DNA of 64,000 bases from Acetomicrobium thermoterrenum DSM 13490 (GCF_900107215.1 NZ_FNPD01000005.1:62001-126000); one strand, 5' to 3'. Shown: positions 1-9,922, counted from the stretch's first letter. Made by a program: numbers and translations. The notes: generated by a model not told the origin, from the sequence alone.

Positions 1-634
1 ACTTTATCATCTCGGCCGTCTCTATGTTCGTCTCGACGAAGGGCGTCTCGTTTAAGTACAATACCCTGTAAACCTGCTTCATCACCTCAAGCGCCCGCTT
101 TGAGTCCGTGCCGATGACCACCCTGTCGGGGTGGGTGAAGTCGTGCACGGCCGAGCCTTCCCGCAGGAATTCGGGGTTTGATACGACGTCAAACTCAAAG
201 CTTGCCCCTCTTTTTGCCATCTCCTCGTTTATCCATTCTTTGACCTTTTTGCCCGTCCCGATGGGCACGGTGCTTTTGTTCACGATGACCGTGTAGCCGT
301 TCATGTAGCGGGCGATGTCGCGGGCAACCTGCTCGACATACGTAAGGTCTGCGCTTCCGTCATCTGCGGGAGGCGTTCCCACGGCGATAAATATCACGTC
401 GCAGCTTTCGACGGCCTGCCTTAAGTCGGTGGTAAACTCAAGCCTCTTGTAGTAGACGTTTCTTTCGACTATCGGCTGTAAGCCTGGCTCAAAGATGGGG
501 ATCACGCCGCACTTCAGGCCTTTGATCTTTTCTTCGTCTTTGTCCACGCATATCACGTTTAATCCGAAATCAGACAAACAGCTTCCCGAAACAAGCCCAA
601 CGTAACCCGTCCCAACGACGGCTATCCTGTTCAT
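1..634 (-). CDS. ugd: UDP-glucose 6-dehydrogenase, N-terminal part (runs off window)
   Basis: This gene oxidises UDP-glucose to UDP-glucuronate with NAD in the cytoplasm, feeding uronic acid into surface polysaccharide. Only the first 211 codons are in the window; a full enzyme is about 440 residues. The translation begins MNRIAVVGTGYVGLV, a Rossmann GxGxxG motif at residues 8-13. It continues with the family signatures VGTPPADDG, NKSTVPIGTG and NPEFLREGSAVHDF. The ATG has an AAGGAG ribosome site 8-14 bases upstream. The epimerase gene ending at 655 is transcribed first and lies about 20 bases upstream, so the two are co-transcribed: dehydrogenase makes UDP-GlcA and the neighbour can epimerise it. 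The family is certain; the C-terminal domain is not visible. Confidence 0.93.
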   Translation of the reverse strand, partial: MNRIAVVGTGYVGLVSGSCLSDFGLNVICVDKDEEKIKGLKCGVIPIFEPGLQPIVERNVYYKRLEFTTDLRQAVESCDVIFIAVGTPPADDGSADLTYVEQVARDIARYMNGYTVIVNKSTVPIGTGKKVKEWINEEMAKRGASFEFDVVSNPEFLREGSAVHDFTHPDRVVIGTDSKRALEVMKQVYRVLYLNETPFVETNIETAEMIK

Positions 635-654
635 GAACGTCCACTCCTTGCCCT

Positions 655-1686
655 TTAAACTTTATAATATTTCCTGTACCACTCCACGAACTTTGCCAAG
701 CCCTCCTCTATTGGCGTCTCGGGCTTGAAACCGATGGCTTTTTCAAGGTCCGCCACGTCGGCGTAAGTCATTATAACGTCGCCAGGCTGCATGTCCAAGT
801 ATACTTTTTGGGCCTTTTTGCCGAGGCAATTTTCAAGTACTGCAATGAACCTCGAAAGCTCAACGGGGCTGTTGTTGCCCAGGTTATAGATCTTGTAGGG
901 CGCAAAGCTTTCGCTTATCGGGCCTGCCTTTTCGTTCCAGTCGGGGTTTGGTTTTGGCGTGAGGTCAATAAGGCGGTAAAGGGCTTTTACCACGTCGTCA
1001 ATGTAGGTAAAGTCGCGGCTCATCCTGCCGTGGTTGAAGACTTTGATGGGCACCCCTGCCAAGATGTCGCGGGTGAAGGAAAAGTAAGCCATGTCAGGCC
1101 TTCCCCAGGGGCCGTAGACGGTAAAAAGGCGCACCCCCGTCGAGGGGATGCCGTAAAGGTGGGCATAGGTGTGGGCCATCAATTCGTTTGCCTTTTTCGT
1201 GGCAGCATACAAGCTCACGGGGTGGTCCGTGTTGTGCTCCGTCGAAAAGGGGACGGTCTTATTGCCGCCGTAAACGGAGCTTGACGAGGCAAAAAGCAGG
1301 TGTTTAACGGGATAACTTCGGCAGGCTTCAAGGACATTTACGAACCCCACCAGGTTTGAATCCACGTAGGCGTAGGGGTTATCGAGGGAATAGCGCACCC
1401 CCGCCTGGGCCGCCAGGTTCACCACATATTCGGGCCTGCAAGCGGCAAAAATTTCGTCCACGACAGGTTTTTTCTTTAAGTCCGCGCGGTAAAAGACGAA
1501 GTTGCCATAGGCGCGCAGTATATCCAGGCGGTCTTCCTTGAGCTTGGGGTCGTAGTAGTTGTTTAGGTTGTCCAAGCCAACGACGAAATACCTTCGCTCA
1601 AGCATGAACTTAGCGAGATGAAAGCCGATAAATCCGGCAGCGCCGGTGATCAGGATTTTAGCCTGTATAGGCAAGGTGTCGGTCAT
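655..1686 (-). CDS. NAD-dependent epimerase, UDP-glucuronate 4-epimerase type
   Basis: An extended short-chain dehydrogenase of 343 residues that most likely interconverts UDP-glucuronate and UDP-galacturonate. It shows the NAD site TGAAGFIG (residues 14-21), the FASSSSVYG segment and the catalytic YAATKK tetrad near residue 160. The motif LDNLNNYYDPKLKEDRL after the second strand is typical of UDP-glucuronate epimerases of capsule and LPS loci rather than of GalE. It lies directly upstream of ugd on the same strand, which supplies its presumed substrate. The 155 bases upstream separate it from a glycosyltransferase gene and could carry its own promoter. Substrate is inferred from subfamily features and context; another UDP-sugar cannot be excluded. 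Confidence 0.85.
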   Translation of the reverse strand: MTDTLPIQAKILITGAAGFIGFHLAKFMLERRYFVVGLDNLNNYYDPKLKEDRLDILRAYGNFVFYRADLKKKPVVDEIFAACRPEYVVNLAAQAGVRYSLDNPYAYVDSNLVGFVNVLEACRSYPVKHLLFASSSSVYGGNKTVPFSTEHNTDHPVSLYAATKKANELMAHTYAHLYGIPSTGVRLFTVYGPWGRPDMAYFSFTRDILAGVPIKVFNHGRMSRDFTYIDDVVKALYRLIDLTPKPNPDWNEKAGPISESFAPYKIYNLGNNSPVELSRFIAVLENCLGKKAQKVYLDMQPGDVIMTYADVADLEKAIGFKPETPIEEGLAKFVEWYRKYYKV

Positions 1687-1832
1687 TTGATGGTCTCCTT
1701 TGGTTAAATCTAAATCAGGCCTTTATGGGGAGCAAAGATTGCAAAATGGGTATTGTTATAATGTTAAGACAAAATACGGCTGCGAAGGGAAATTAGCCAT
1801 CTTTGCCGGCTTCGTTAACTTTTTAAATTAAG

Positions 1833-1856
1833 ATTCAAGATTCAAGATGCGACCCC
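1833..1856 (-). repeat. Degenerate RAYT-type repeat end fused to a gene 3' end
   Basis: Read on the minus strand this is GGGGTCGCATCTTGAATCTTGAAT, written in two parts here: GGGGTCGCATC then TTGAATCTTGAAT. It resembles the end of the transposase element at 50465-51844 (GGGGTCAGGTC then TTTAATCTTGAAT). The TGA of the glycosyltransferase at 1842 falls inside it, so the last four codons of that gene come from the repeat. Confidence 0.55.
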
Positions 1857-3044
1857 GGTGCTTTTTCTTGATAAATAAAGGTCATATATATCGGACATCT
1901 CGGCCAGGACATTTTCCAAAGAATAATCGCATATCTTTTTTTGCCCCGCAATGCCCATAGAAATTCGCAGTTGGCGATCCAAAATAAGTTTTTCAAATGC
2001 CTGGATTAATCCAGAAATGTCTTCAAGTTCTACCAAAAACCCTGTACGCCCATGTTCTACCAGGTCGCGGTTCCCGCGAACATTGCTTGCTACGACAGGC
2101 TTGCCTGCAGCCATGGCTTCCATCACGCATTTTGGCAGGCCTTCTCGCTTGGAAACAAGTGTAGCGACGTCGGCTTCCCTAAGAATTTGCGGAACATCGC
2201 GACGGTAACCCAAGAAATAAACTCGCTGGAGATGTTCTTGTAAAACTTTTTTCTGCAAAGTTGCCATTTTTTCTCCAGTGCCTACAAATAACAAATGAAT
2301 GTTATTATGCCGTCTTGTCAGCTCACCCCAGGCATCTAATAAAAAATCTTGATTCTTATTTTCGTTTAGTTCTCCGACACAGGCAATCACTACATCCTCC
2401 TGACCAATTCCTAATGACGCGCGAATGTTATTCTTGCATACAGATGGGTTTGTATATTCGGATAAATCGACACCCACTCCATGTACGTAAAACAAATTTT
2501 CTCCGGCTTTGAAGCCAAGCTTTTGGGCATTTTCAAAATCCTCACTGTTCATAACAATTAACCCGTCCGTCCAGCGGGAGGCAATTCGCTCTGCAGTATA
2601 ATATATAAGCCAGTCTCGCCTCGGAGCTTCCTTGTAGAAGTGAAAACCGTGTGCAGTGTATAAAACCGGCCCCTGATGTGTTGATTTAGCTAAAAACCTT
2701 CCCAAAAAGGCAGCTACCGGCGTGTGAACATGGATGAGATCAAAATGATGGTTCTTTAATAAAGACCTTAACTCAAGGAAAGCCTTAAGGTTAGCAGGGT
2801 TATAAGGAGAACGCTTGAAAGGAATTTCCCAACATATCACACCGGCATTTTCAACGTCATCCCTGCGTCCTGTCACAGAAGAAGCCGCGGCATGAACCTC
2901 GTAGCCTTTTTCCTGCAGCATCTTCATAAATGGGATGTGAAAAGCTGCAAAGTGACTATGGACGGTGGCGATGAAAAGGACTTTGCCTGTGATCTTTGTA
3001 TTTAGATCTAAAGATTCTATTTTCCCTTTCGAAACGCGATTCAT
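1842..3044 (-). CDS. GT4-family glycosyltransferase
   Basis: A cytoplasmic retaining glycosyltransferase of the GT-B fold, 400 residues, probably adding one sugar to a lipid-linked oligosaccharide. The N-terminal half has the acceptor-side pattern VLFIATVHSHFAAFHIP, followed by DLIHVHTPVAAFLGR. The C-terminal half has the donor-site motif KREGLPKCVMEAMAAGKPVV with the paired glutamates of GT4 enzymes. The best-resembling group is the EpsD/CapM type, but the sugar cannot be told. The C-terminus ends in TGVAS-stop, encoded by a repeat end at 1833-1856, so the original last few residues and probably the original terminator have been replaced. The catalytic core is complete. Confidence 0.85.
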   Translation of the reverse strand: MNRVSKGKIESLDLNTKITGKVLFIATVHSHFAAFHIPFMKMLQEKGYEVHAAASSVTGRRDDVENAGVICWEIPFKRSPYNPANLKAFLELRSLLKNHHFDLIHVHTPVAAFLGRFLAKSTHQGPVLYTAHGFHFYKEAPRRDWLIYYTAERIASRWTDGLIVMNSEDFENAQKLGFKAGENLFYVHGVGVDLSEYTNPSVCKNNIRASLGIGQEDVVIACVGELNENKNQDFLLDAWGELTRRHNNIHLLFVGTGEKMATLQKKVLQEHLQRVYFLGYRRDVPQILREADVATLVSKREGLPKCVMEAMAAGKPVVASNVRGNRDLVEHGRTGFLVELEDISGLIQAFEKLILDRQLRISMGIAGQKKICDYSLENVLAEMSDIYDLYLSRKSTGVAS

Positions 3045-3156
3045 TTATCCAAACCATCCTTTTTAATATCTATCACTTCGGGAATCAGCTGCCGAGAAAA
3101 GCATCTAAGCCCCTTTTCAATGAGCGTCAGTTTCATTTGAGACTAAATAAAAATGT

Positions 3157-4350
3157 TCAACCATTTTTATTATATGGCTTTCTCTTTTGCTCCACAGCAT
3201 AGTCCCTGAATTCACGCCAAAACCCTGTTCTTCTTTTATCTAGGATTGTTTTTGAATATTCGCCAGCCCTTTTAAAGTTCCTCATTGCCAATTCTTTCTG
3301 TTTAGAGGGGTTGCTAAGAACCCAAACGATTTTTTTGCCCAATGAGTTTATGTCCCCAGGCTTAATTATGCATTCTTCATCAAGCAATTCAGGAATACCA
3401 CCAACAGATGAGCCTATAGCAGGTAGACCTCTACTAAGTGCTTCAATCAGCGCCCTAGGTAAACCTTCTTGTTTACTGGGTTGAATATATAAATCTAACT
3501 GATCAAGCCAATCAAAGACTGGTTTTCCGCTAGGCAAAGTGCCATCAAACTTAACCTCCTCTTTAAGTCCCTTTTGAACTGCTAATTTATAAAAATATCT
3601 TTTATCTCCTCCGCCTAATACATGGAATTCAAAAGGAGGTAATTGGCTTCTAGCGATAGATAACGCCTTAATTGCATCATCTATTCCTTTGAGTTTGCTG
3701 GACATAGCGCCTATCAAACCAATTTTTATTGGATATGTTTTACTATCTATCTTTGTCAACCTTTTTTCTAAAACTTCTTCATCAAATATTGGGAGTTCTA
3801 CATTAGAACATGCAATTGATTTTCCACGAGTAGGGTAATGCATTTGCAAAAAATTATTAGTGACATATAAGACATATGGTGCTTTTTTAACCATAGTTTT
3901 TGTCAGAAATGTCAAGATAGGCGCACTTATTTTACCTTTTAAACTACCATGATACCATAGTGCATCCCAAGCATGACCTACAACTTCTACAGCCCACGGT
4001 TTATGTAATTTTAGAGCATAATAACATGCAATAATGCCCAAAACACTTGGCAATCTTGCGATAACGCAATCAGTGGCCATAACTGCTTTCTTAACCCAAG
4101 GAAAAATTTGCTTATAATTGAAACTATCAACTACATTAATTAGATTTAGAATGGGAAGAGTAACCTTGTTATTCTCGATAATTTTATCATTATACTTATC
4201 GTTACCTATTATTTCACACCGAGCAAGAACTTCTACTTCCTCAAACACAGCAAAATACCTCTCAAACAAAGTATTATTTAAAGTGCCGCTTGTATAATAC
4301 TCGTTATCCTTTAAAAAGAACCTATGACTATGCACAAATAAAGCTTTCAT
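3157..4350 (-). CDS. GT4-family glycosyltransferase
   Basis: A second GT-B glycosyltransferase of 397 residues. The C-terminal half carries SKQEGLPRALIEALSRGLPA, the E-x7-E donor-binding signature, and KIGLIGAMSSKLKGID as the start of the second Rossmann domain. The N-terminus chosen is the ATG giving MKALFVHSHRFF; a GTG four codons upstream (4362) is also possible. The start overlaps the 3' end of the pyruvyl transferase gene, indicating translational coupling. The region is markedly AT-rich compared with flanking metabolic genes, as is common for horizontally exchanged polysaccharide loci. Acceptor and donor are unknown. Confidence 0.83.
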   Translation of the reverse strand: MKALFVHSHRFFLKDNEYYTSGTLNNTLFERYFAVFEEVEVLARCEIIGNDKYNDKIIENNKVTLPILNLINVVDSFNYKQIFPWVKKAVMATDCVIARLPSVLGIIACYYALKLHKPWAVEVVGHAWDALWYHGSLKGKISAPILTFLTKTMVKKAPYVLYVTNNFLQMHYPTRGKSIACSNVELPIFDEEVLEKRLTKIDSKTYPIKIGLIGAMSSKLKGIDDAIKALSIARSQLPPFEFHVLGGGDKRYFYKLAVQKGLKEEVKFDGTLPSGKPVFDWLDQLDLYIQPSKQEGLPRALIEALSRGLPAIGSSVGGIPELLDEECIIKPGDINSLGKKIVWVLSNPSKQKELAMRNFKRAGEYSKTILDKRRTGFWREFRDYAVEQKRKPYNKNG

Positions 4351-5662
4351 CTTTTTTACCACCTTTTATACGCATTATTTCCTTAATTAGTTCTTCTCTT
4401 TTGTGAACAGCTTTTGCTTTATATAAATGTATATTATCTAAAACATTTTGCCGGTTTTCTATAAGCTCTTCAAATCTAGATCTTAAAATCTCAAATGATA
4501 AATCTGAGATAGGTATGGCATATTTGGATAAATTCATATCTCTCATTATGCCATCACCTTTATTGCCGCCATAAGTGATTGCGATTCCGGGAACACCTTC
4601 CGACATTGCAAATATAATAGAATGAAAACGGGTTCCTACAATATAATCGAATTGAGAGTAAATTGCCTTAAGTTGCCTACAATCCAGAGTATCGTCGTCA
4701 ATTATCGAGAACTGACACTCAGTTGCTATCTTCTTTGCAATTTCGCTAATACACGTTTTATCACTTTCGTGTTGACGAATCGCTCTGGTGTGGACAACAA
4801 GTACGGGATAAAAGTCATTTCCATCTAACCATTTAATAAATGATATCAATGCATTCTTATAATCTCGATAGGCCTGAAATGGATTATTATGCCCCGGGAA
4901 GCGATAGGGACGCGCTGTTATGGCAACACATGGTTTTTCTTTAAAAGGAATATTATCAAGAACATGCTTAATATTACATAAATCCGCTTTTTCGAGATAA
5001 AATGCTAAATCGGGAAATACATCTATTTTTTTACTCAATAGGTAAGATAATTGTTTAGCTGATATGCTCTCTCTTGAAGTAACTAACTTGCATTTTGACA
5101 TAACTTTCTTAACAATATTTGCAACAAAAGGACCTTTAAAGGGGCCAAAAGAATTAGGCATAACATATACCGATTTACCAAGAGACTGCGCAAGAATTAT
5201 GTGATATAATGAAAAATAAATATAATATAAAGATGTTAAACCACCATAACTATGAATAAATCCCCCTCCTTTTACAAAAACCCCATCTGCTTTTCTGAAA
5301 ATGTCAACAGACCTCTTGCTTTTTTTGGGCATTAACATTAAACCAAGCTTTCTTGTTACCCCTATTAACAACAATAAAGAAACAAAAAAATCCCAAATAG
5401 CAACAATACCCCATTTAATTTTTAGCGTTAAACTATATTTCACATTCTTAGTTGTGCTAAAAAACCTTGATGGATGCTTCAAAATAGGAGATACTATTTT
5501 TAAACCTTCTTGAACTGATTGAGATACCTCTACGCTATCAGCAACCATATAATAATCTCCGCTAAATCCTGCCTCTTCTGCAATGCGCTTAGTCTCCCAA
5601 ACAAGAGCTTGATCACCTCTGTTAAGATCAGAACAGTTTGGTATTATTATGTTTATAGAAAT
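4328..5662 (-). CDS. Polysaccharide pyruvyl transferase family protein (probable ATT start)
   Basis: A member of the CsaB/WcaK family that transfers a pyruvyl ketal from phosphoenolpyruvate onto a sugar of a surface polymer. The C-terminal signature VGTRFHSIIFAMSEGVP is clear, as is GGGFIHSYGG near the middle. The first canonical start (ATG, 5548) would omit an in-frame upstream stretch reading NCSDLNRGDQALVWET, which matches the conserved N-terminal G/N-x-GDQA motif of the family. No ATG, GTG or TTG lies in frame upstream of that stretch. An ATT at 5660-5662, placed about seven bases after an AAGGTGG ribosome site, is the best start and gives 444 residues. A short indel in an AT-rich tract is the alternative. 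Function by family is secure, start is moderate. Confidence 0.8.
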   Translation of the reverse strand: MSINIIIPNCSDLNRGDQALVWETKRIAEEAGFSGDYYMVADSVEVSQSVQEGLKIVSPILKHPSRFFSTTKNVKYSLTLKIKWGIVAIWDFFVSLLLLIGVTRKLGLMLMPKKSKRSVDIFRKADGVFVKGGGFIHSYGGLTSLYYIYFSLYHIILAQSLGKSVYVMPNSFGPFKGPFVANIVKKVMSKCKLVTSRESISAKQLSYLLSKKIDVFPDLAFYLEKADLCNIKHVLDNIPFKEKPCVAITARPYRFPGHNNPFQAYRDYKNALISFIKWLDGNDFYPVLVVHTRAIRQHESDKTCISEIAKKIATECQFSIIDDDTLDCRQLKAIYSQFDYIVGTRFHSIIFAMSEGVPGIAITYGGNKGDGIMRDMNLSKYAIPISDLSFEILRSRFEELIENRQNVLDNIHLYKAKAVHKREELIKEIMRIKGGKKDESFICA

Positions 5663-5762
5663 GATATGCCACCTTCTTTCCCAAATATAAGTACTATAAA
5701 ATTTCTCAAGATGTACATTAAGCTCGTTAATATTTTTTATTTTTATAAAACAATAGGATCTC

Positions 5763-6908
5763 TCATTTTGCTCTCATCGTATTAGCGTAAATACATGAAA
5801 GTTTTTGCACAGCACTATCAGTGGAATAACCATGTTCCCTTATTTTTTTATGTGCCTCATCTTTGCTGGGTCTTCGAATTAATAATAACCGCTTTAGCTG
5901 TTTAACCCATAAGGATATATCATCTTTTAAAGAAAGCGAATAAATTAACCCCAAACCCATGTCTACCTCCTTTTTATTTATAGCTTCTGGGACAAGACAT
6001 GGCAAACAGGCTGCTTGAGCCTCAACTAATACTAATGGTATTCCTTCGTACAAAGATGGAAACAAAAAGATATCTCCTGCAGACAAAATCTCTGGAATAT
6101 CTGATCTCACACCCAGAAAGTGTATATTTGATTCAATACCCTTTTCCACTGCCAAATGAACAATCTCATCCTTTAGAGGCCCATCTCCTACTAAAACTAG
6201 ATGTGCGTTTGAACATTCCTTTAAAAACTCACTAAAAACTTCTATTAAAAACACGTGATTTTTTTGTTTTGAAAATCTTCCTACATGTATTATCAACGGA
6301 ACATCTTTGGGTAGGTCTATTTCTTCTCGTAAAGAATTTTTATCGTTGTATACCTTTTCGAATACTGATAAATCAATCCCATTCGCAACAACCTGCGTTC
6401 GCACATCATTCCAACAATTTGGTCCATACAATGCCTCACATGCTTCTTTCGAACAACCCACAAGATGAGTTGCGTTATATAAGATGGATTTTCTCATGAT
6501 CCATCTATATAAAATTCGCTTCCATGAATTTAATTTACCATCACTTGTATTATGACTATGAGCAATTCTAATTGGTACTTTATTAATTCGCCCTATAAGT
6601 AATGTCACTCCACTGAAATAATAAATATGACTATGGATAACATCGTATTTATTTGATCTTAATAGTTGATTTAGGTTGTTATAATATATTCTAACATCCC
6701 GCCCTCCTTTTTCTGATAAATGATATATACTACCCATTAAAGAAAGAATTTCATCATCATAATCACACTTTTTCATTGTACTAACAGCAAAGTCAAAATG
6801 AAATTTTTCTCTATCAATATTACGGTATACATTCATAATAAGAGTCTCAGCCCCGCCTCTGTTCATGCCTCCAAATATATGCAAAACTTTAATTGGATTG
6901 TAAGACAT
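5763..6908 (-). CDS. GT4-family glycosyltransferase
   Basis: A GT-B glycosyltransferase of 381 residues. The N-terminus has the diagnostic loop FGGMNRGGAETLIMNVYR (residues 12-29), a hallmark of the EpsF/CapJ-like subgroup. The middle contains IIHVGRFSKQKNH, the start of the donor domain, and the donor site is SLYEGIPLVLVEAQAACLP. An AGGAG ribosome site precedes the ATG. It is followed on the same strand by the pyruvyl transferase gene, so these genes form one transcript with the polymerase and flippase upstream. The specific sugar is not predictable. Confidence 0.85.
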   Translation of the reverse strand: MSYNPIKVLHIFGGMNRGGAETLIMNVYRNIDREKFHFDFAVSTMKKCDYDDEILSLMGSIYHLSEKGGRDVRIYYNNLNQLLRSNKYDVIHSHIYYFSGVTLLIGRINKVPIRIAHSHNTSDGKLNSWKRILYRWIMRKSILYNATHLVGCSKEACEALYGPNCWNDVRTQVVANGIDLSVFEKVYNDKNSLREEIDLPKDVPLIIHVGRFSKQKNHVFLIEVFSEFLKECSNAHLVLVGDGPLKDEIVHLAVEKGIESNIHFLGVRSDIPEILSAGDIFLFPSLYEGIPLVLVEAQAACLPCLVPEAINKKEVDMGLGLIYSLSLKDDISLWVKQLKRLLLIRRPSKDEAHKKIREHGYSTDSAVQKLSCIYANTMRAK

Positions 6909-6997
6909 TTTACTCCTCCCATTTTTACATTTTACTGAAGCTTTTTAACCATCACTGACTTTAACGCTGACTGTTATATTAAATACCCGGTAAGGGT

Positions 6998-8536
6998 TTA
7001 CTCTTTCGCTCCTCGTTGACCGTTAGGTTGCTTTACAACCGCAATGTCTCCAAAGGTAGCGTATCTTTTAGATTCTTTGAAGACAACTCGAAAAACTTTA
7101 TCGCATAGAACCATCAATAACAAAGGAAACAAGCTGTACCAAAAAAGCTGACGTACCACAGACATCGATTCACCTCGGGCGATCCAAATAAACAACGAAA
7201 AGAAAGAAGCAACCATCCCTACTTTAGCTGGATGAAAGCGCAACGACTCCCAACGTAGTAATTTTGAAATTAGAAAACCCATTATAAACATTGGCAAAAT
7301 ACTACCAAGCCAACCAAAATTAAGATACCCCTCTGCAAAAATGGAATAACCATAACCACCGCCCATGGCGGCAAATGTAGGATTTACAGTTTGGACCAAC
7401 CAGTCTGCCGCTTTGGCAGATAATGCCGGATGAACATCCCAAAAAAAATTCGGTATCAGAGTGGTCATTGCCCAAAAATATGTTCCACCATATGCAAAGG
7501 GTCGTGCTGTAGGAACTAGCTCCAATGTATATACCAATGTCTGAAGTGAACCGCCCATTTCTTTAATGGAAGCAACAAGGGGATTATCAACGTAACCTAA
7601 AGCTGTAATCCAAATACCAAAATTTAGTCTTTCGGCCCCTGAAATGTTACGCAAAGCGAATATCAGAGGAAATATTGTTAATGCACATACACCAAGAATA
7701 AAAACTAAACCAACAGGAATCTTCTTTATGGACCGATGCCATACCCACAATGTTACTATTGTATCCATCGCAAAATAACCTCTTCGCCCAATGAACAAAT
7801 TGGCTAAAATTTCACTTAATAGGATAACAATTGCCAGCCATCGCAATACCCTGCTGTCGCGACTTGTTGCCAATAAGAACAAAGCGGCCGGAACTAAAAA
7901 GGCACCTAGTACTCTATCAACTGCGGCAAAGCCCGTCGGTTTATCAACTTGATAAATTGCGAAATAGCCACCACGGATGATAATTTGCAATATGTGATAA
8001 TACTTATAGAACCAAAATGGGAGGGCTAAAGCTATCAGCAAGATACTTACAAATCTTACACTTGAGTATGTTAAATGTATGTAGCCAATACGTTCTCGTT
8101 TTCGCGGAGAATTAACATAACCGACTAATGCACCTAAATGTAGCCATGAAAACGAAACCAGAACAAAATAAAGACTTTGAATGATGCTAACATCGGAAAA
8201 ACGATTATCAAGGATGCCTTCATCCAGTAAGCCAAAAAGATGTAACACACAATGCGAAGCATTAAAGGTAAAGCAAGCAAGAATAAATATTATATACAAG
8301 TTCAAGTAATCTTGTTGAGAACACCATCTCCACGATAGTATGATCCATACAAATTGAAATATTAAGAGACTAGAAATAACAACATTGCCGTTAGCAAATG
8401 AGCTTACCCAAGATTTATCCATTACGTAAAAAAGGCCCAAGGATAACATAGTAACTTGAGTTAATTGAAGACATATAATAATAAATTTAAAAAAGGATTC
8501 TCTTGAAAACATGGGCTTAGGGTTATCCTGTACCAT
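6998..8536 (-). CDS. Wzy-like oligosaccharide repeat-unit polymerase
   Basis: A polytopic inner-membrane protein of 512 residues with roughly a dozen hydrophobic segments and no soluble domain. The segment YVDNPLVASIKEMGG and the large hydrophilic loop around residues 330-390, including FAYGGTYFWAMTTLIPN, match the O-antigen polymerase (O-antigen_pol) family. These enzymes join repeat units on the periplasmic side of the membrane. It lies between the flippase gene and the glycosyltransferases, as expected for a Wzx/Wzy-dependent pathway. Wzy proteins diverge strongly, so the call rests on topology, loop pattern and position. Confidence 0.75.
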   Translation of the reverse strand: MVQDNPKPMFSRESFFKFIIICLQLTQVTMLSLGLFYVMDKSWVSSFANGNVVISSLLIFQFVWIILSWRWCSQQDYLNLYIIFILACFTFNASHCVLHLFGLLDEGILDNRFSDVSIIQSLYFVLVSFSWLHLGALVGYVNSPRKRERIGYIHLTYSSVRFVSILLIALALPFWFYKYYHILQIIIRGGYFAIYQVDKPTGFAAVDRVLGAFLVPAALFLLATSRDSRVLRWLAIVILLSEILANLFIGRRGYFAMDTIVTLWVWHRSIKKIPVGLVFILGVCALTIFPLIFALRNISGAERLNFGIWITALGYVDNPLVASIKEMGGSLQTLVYTLELVPTARPFAYGGTYFWAMTTLIPNFFWDVHPALSAKAADWLVQTVNPTFAAMGGGYGYSIFAEGYLNFGWLGSILPMFIMGFLISKLLRWESLRFHPAKVGMVASFFSLFIWIARGESMSVVRQLFWYSLFPLLLMVLCDKVFRVVFKESKRYATFGDIAVVKQPNGQRGAKE

Positions 8537-8623
8537 TGCTTATGTCTCCTTAGCAGATATAGATTTACAATAATAATCCTCTAACTATATAACCTAGCAT
8601 ACCCATTTTACTCAACAGTTATA

Positions 8624-9922
8624 TTATTTTTTTAAACTTCGTACAGCCAAACCAACAATATACATACTACCTATTAGCTGGGCGAAGTTGCTTAAGATAA
8701 CTGCTAACGCAGCTCCTATAAGTCCAAGTTTTGGGATTAACAATGCCGCAGCTATTGTTGTAATAATGGTTACTATAACAAATAACGGCAACTGTGATCT
8801 AAAATACCTGGCTGCGGTCATGCCATAACCCGCAAATGATGCCATATAACTTAAAGCCGCTGCTACCATTAATAATACAAAAACATTTGTCTCTTGGGCA
8901 TACTCTGGAGTATAAATCAAAGAAAGCAACATTTCCCCGCCCAAAACAGCAACCAATATACCGATAACGCCAATGATGGCTCCAATTCCAAGCAGCTTGT
9001 AAAAAAGCTTGTTATATGAAACGCTATCTTGAGATGCATAATATTTTGCCAACCTTGGACTCGCCGACTGCCCTAAAGCTCCAATAACTGTTCTTCCTGC
9101 TACCATCAAATAAGCCATAGCAGAATAAATTCCTAGCCAATATTCACCCTTATAATGCTGTATAAAATAACGGGGTATATTGGCATTGAGTGAAATAAGC
9201 ATCATCACCACTCCAAGAGGTAAAGCTAACCAGGCAAGACGGTAAAGAGTTTTTATATCCCATCTCGGCCTTATTTTTATTAAACTTTGCAACCACATTC
9301 CGCATTTTTCTTTTTCGCCTAAAACCATCGCTCCATTATGGATATCATAACTTAAAAGGACAATAGCCCAAGCAGCCCCAAGCGCAAGAGCACCCCAAAA
9401 TACACTGCCAGTTAAATATACTGCCACACCCAAACTAACTAATGAGAGAGGTCCCTTAATCATCATTGATATAGCTATACGATCCATGCGCTCATGTTGT
9501 TGCAATAACCCATAGAAAACATCACTGATGGATTCAAAACATTTCGCTAATCCAACCGCAGCTACCACCATTGCTGTGCTTAATTTGTATTTAGACATGG
9601 CGATAATAAAAATTATAATAATAAATGCTAACATGGTGGTAGTTAACCTTAATGCTAAATAATCGCAAAATTGATATTCACGTTTTGCATCAGTTGCCTG
9701 AACACCCCTTAGCTGTAAATTGGTTAACATAATCACGGGGGCCGTTATCGCTAACCCTAAGGAAAATTCGCCTACCATGTAAGGATTGCCAACTTTTGCC
9801 ACGATTATTAACATACACCATTGACAACCCGAATAAACTACATTGCCGATAAAGGTCCAGATAAAATTATCGCGAAGCGACAAAGACTTAATCATGGTAG
9901 TTTGTTGCGATTTTGCATCCAC
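8624..9922 (-). CDS. Wzx-like polysaccharide flippase
   Basis: An integral membrane protein of 432 residues with about 12 to 14 transmembrane helices, belonging to the polysaccharide biosynthesis/MATE-like flippase group. It begins with NFIWTFIGNVVYSGCQWCML, the usual first helix of RfbX/Wzx proteins. It would translocate undecaprenyl-linked repeat units from cytoplasm to periplasm before Wzy polymerisation. The gene is the first structural gene of this cluster downstream of the regulator gene at 10080. A second, MurJ-like flippase is encoded at 29517, so the organism probably makes two polymers. Confidence 0.82.
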   Translation of the reverse strand: MDAKSQQTTMIKSLSLRDNFIWTFIGNVVYSGCQWCMLIIVAKVGNPYMVGEFSLGLAITAPVIMLTNLQLRGVQATDAKREYQFCDYLALRLTTTMLAFIIIIFIIAMSKYKLSTAMVVAAVGLAKCFESISDVFYGLLQQHERMDRIAISMMIKGPLSLVSLGVAVYLTGSVFWGALALGAAWAIVLLSYDIHNGAMVLGEKEKCGMWLQSLIKIRPRWDIKTLYRLAWLALPLGVVMMLISLNANIPRYFIQHYKGEYWLGIYSAMAYLMVAGRTVIGALGQSASPRLAKYYASQDSVSYNKLFYKLLGIGAIIGVIGILVAVLGGEMLLSLIYTPEYAQETNVFVLLMVAAALSYMASFAGYGMTAARYFRSQLPLFVIVTIITTIAAALLIPKLGLIGAALAVILSNFAQLIGSMYIVGLAVRSLKK

